Of a stretch of 64,000 nt of DNA, positions 62,376-64,000 are shown one piece after another. A model generated the notes under the pieces. That model was not told the DNA's origin and ran no database searches. It saw nothing but the letters and a program-made list of their open reading frames with translations. The translations under genes were made by a program, and so were the position numbers. Source of the stretch: Palsa-870 sp035937155 (GTDB taxonomy: Bacteria; Chloroflexota; Dormibacteria; Dormibacterales; Dormibacteraceae); assembly GCA_035937155.1 (NCBI GenBank), contig DASYVJ010000096.1, positions 3,792-67,791 on the forward strand, read 5' to 3'. The stretch's first letter is position 1. Each line of letters opens with the position of its first letter.

Positions 62376-63452
62376 ATGGCTACAGTCACCAGGGGACCGT
62401 TGGAAAAGCTCGAGGAATTGCTGGGTCCGGACGCCCAGGACTTGCTCGAGCACGAGTGCAAAACAGTGCCGAAGGAGCAGCTGCACCTGCCCGGTCCAGA
62501 CTTCATCGATCGAGTCTGGAAGGACAGCGACCGCCCGACGCGCGTCCTGAGCAGTCTGCAGTCGCTGTCGGGGCACGGGCGGCTGGCGGGCACCGGCTAC
62601 CTTTCCATCCTGCCTGTCGACCAGGGCATCGAGCACACCGCCGGCGCCTCTTTCGCGCCCAACCCGATCTACTTCGACGGCGGGAAGATCGTCGAGCTCG
62701 CGATCGAGGGCGGCTGTAACGCGGTGGCTTCGACGTTCGGCGTGCTTGGCTCAGTCGCCCGCAAGTTCGCCCACCGAATCCCCTTCATCTGCAAGTTGAA
62801 CCACAACGAGCTGATGACCTATCCGAACCATTACGACCAGATCCTCTTCGGAACGGTGAAGGAGGCCTGGGACATGGGCGCGGTCGCGGTGGGCGCCACG
62901 GTCTACTTCGGATCCGCGGAATCAGACCGCCAGCTTCAGGAGATTGCAGTGGCTTTCCACCACGCACACGAGCTCGGCATGGCGACGGTGCTGTGGTGCT
63001 ACGTTCGCAACAATGCCTTTAAGAAGGATGGCGTGAACTACGAGACCGCCGCCGACCTCACCGGCCAGGCGAACCACCTCGGCGTGACAATTCAGGCCGA
63101 CATCATCAAGCAGAAGCTGCCAGACACGAACCGCGGCTTCGAGGTCATCGGGTTCGCCAAGACCTCGCCGATCGTTTACGAAAAATTGAGCTCTGACCAC
63201 CCGATCGACCTATGCCGTTATCAAGTGATCAACAACTACATGGGAAGAGCCGGCCTCATCAACTCGGGCGGTGAATCGAAAGGCGCGACCGACATGAAAG
63301 ATGCTGTCCGCACGGCCGTCATCAACAAGCGTGCGGGCGGCACGGGCCTCATCAGCGGCCGCAAGTCATTCCAGCGCCCGATGAAGGAGGGAGTCGAGTT
63401 ACTACACGCAATTCAGGACGTGTACCTGAACCCGTCGGTAACCATCGCGTAA
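62376..63452 (+). CDS. fbaB: Fructose-bisphosphate aldolase class I (FbaB/DhnA type)
   Basis: The 358-residue enzyme is an archaeal/bacterial-type class I aldolase using a Schiff-base Lys, without metal. It shows LSILPVDQGIEHTAGASFAPNPIYFDGGKIVELAIEGGCNAVASTFGVLG, PFICKLNHNEL, MGAVAVGATVYFGS and the C-terminal GATDMKDAVRTAVINKRAGGTGLISGRKSFQRP with the phosphate-binding part. It cleaves fructose-1,6-bisphosphate in glycolysis or forms it in gluconeogenesis. ATG 62376 is preceded by AAGAGG; TTG 62373 is in frame. No other glycolytic genes are adjacent. Confidence 0.92.
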   Translation: MATVTRGPLEKLEELLGPDAQDLLEHECKTVPKEQLHLPGPDFIDRVWKDSDRPTRVLSSLQSLSGHGRLAGTGYLSILPVDQGIEHTAGASFAPNPIYFDGGKIVELAIEGGCNAVASTFGVLGSVARKFAHRIPFICKLNHNELMTYPNHYDQILFGTVKEAWDMGAVAVGATVYFGSAESDRQLQEIAVAFHHAHELGMATVLWCYVRNNAFKKDGVNYETAADLTGQANHLGVTIQADIIKQKLPDTNRGFEVIGFAKTSPIVYEKLSSDHPIDLCRYQVINNYMGRAGLINSGGESKGATDMKDAVRTAVINKRAGGTGLISGRKSFQRPMKEGVELLHAIQDVYLNPSVTIA

Positions 63453-64000
63453 AGCTCGCGTTCCTCGGTACCGGTTCAGCGTTTTCGCTGGAGCGTTACA
63501 ACGGGGCCGTGGTGGTGAACGGCCGCCTTCTTCTCGATGGCGGCGCGCCCCTGCTTCCGCACATGAGCCGCGTCGGAGTCGACGCGGGCGCGATCGACGT
63601 GGTCTTTCTCACGCACTTCCACGGCGACCACACGCTCGGGCTGCCGCCGTTCGTGCTGTACCGGGTGTTCGTGGATCAGCGACCGATCACGTTCGTCGGT
63701 CCGGCCGGAATCCGCAAGAGGCTCGAGGCCCTGTGGGAAGTCAGCTGGGGAGTCGACTGGAAGCCGGTGATGCAGCCTCGGTTCAATGTGAAGTACCAGG
63801 TCGCCAAGCCATCAGGCAAGGTTGGCGGTTACAAGTACGAAACCGTCAAGCTCGACCACGGGACGAGCGGGAGCAACGGATACCGGATCTGGGTCGACGG
63901 CCGCATCCTCGCCTACTCCGGCGACACCGAGCCGACGGCCCCCCTGGACGAGCTCGTGAAAGGCGCTGACGTCGCGATCGTCGAGGCCACAGGACCGGGC
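63449..64000 (+). CDS. MBL-fold metallo-hydrolase, 5' part (truncated by window edge)
   Basis: The frame reads KLAFLGTGSAFSLERYNGAVVVNGRLLLDGGAPLLPHMSRVGVDAGAIDVVFLTHFHGDHTLGLPPF, an MBL fold with the zinc motif HFHGDH and a later SGDTEP (Asp ligand). It resembles ribonuclease Z/ElaC-like or arylsulfatase-type MBL proteins. The conserved N-terminus starts directly after the aldolase stop, but no ATG, GTG or TTG lies between that stop and the conserved sequence; the first in-frame codon is GTA at 63449, and the next standard start is GTG 63509, inside the fold. The end is outside the window. Confidence 0.78.

Overview
The window is about 64 kb of high-GC, gene-dense chromosomal DNA with short intergenic gaps, many 1-20 nt gene overlaps and frequent GTG/TTG starts. 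Gene content is that of a free-living aerobic soil-type bacterium of the Terrabacteria: a UPF0182 membrane protein, a DUF3618 protein, a ClpP with an XRE regulator, an SseA/DUF4395/thioredoxin cluster and cyclase-STAND ATPases recall Actinobacteria, while the two-domain ThyX-like protein and the PLL-type lectin fit Chloroflexota or Candidatus Dormibacterota. I favour the latter group, but this is inference from gene families, not phylogeny. There is no phage, plasmid, CRISPR array or rRNA operon.

Layout. 1-2.4 kb: an edge-truncated, apparently frameshifted NRAMP-type metal transporter and a GT4 glycosyltransferase. 2.6-6.1 kb: a stress/envelope set (CsbD, YtxH-like, holin-X-like, DUF3618, YihY). 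6.2-9.2 kb: a secreted PLL-like lectin bracketed by two 115-bp repeats that begin with the 3' half of tRNA-Ile, then intact tRNA-Ile(GAU) and tRNA-Trp(CCA). 9.3-17.6 kb: metallophosphoesterase, an ECF sigma factor coupled to an MGMT-Ada fusion, a second ECF/anti-sigma pair, lipoproteins, a 5'-3' exonuclease and a GABA-type aminotransferase. 17.7-23.1 kb: a GNAT gene and a tightly overlapping four-gene set (cyclic-nucleotide-binding domain, flavoprotein, cyclase-like STAND ATPase, UBP zinc finger), the strongest candidate for an unstudied signalling/redox module. 23.1-26.1 kb: substrate-binding lipoprotein, thioredoxin, DUF4395, rhodanese. 26.3-31.5 kb: a DapF homologue lacking both catalytic cysteines, cupin, HAD, GYD, AIM24, Fur, M24 peptidase, GreA. 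31.5-42.7 kb: membrane proteins, two further ECF/anti-sigma pairs, GDPD, a MoxR-like ATPase, DinB, EVE and an ABC exporter. 42.8-46.5 kb: an operon for asparaginase, a ThDP enzyme and glutamate dehydrogenase. 46.8-58.4 kb: ThyX-like protein, methyltransferase, GNAT, NAD(P)H oxidoreductase, XRE-ClpP pair, epimerase, UPF0182, Pcm, and an HPRT with a nuclease-like N-terminal domain. 58.7-64 kb: thiolase, cupin, alkyladenine glycosylase, GGDEF protein, class I aldolase and a partial MBL hydrolase.

Two genome-level themes stand out. Small GC-rich palindromic repeats of one family lie between genes and also inside or at the ends of at least three or four coding regions. Many genes have no Shine-Dalgarno but a TATA-like -10 element within about 10 nt of the start codon, implying leaderless transcripts. 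Repair and damage functions (MGMT-Ada, alkyladenine glycosylase, Pcm, exonuclease) and regulation through four ECF sigma factors are well represented.
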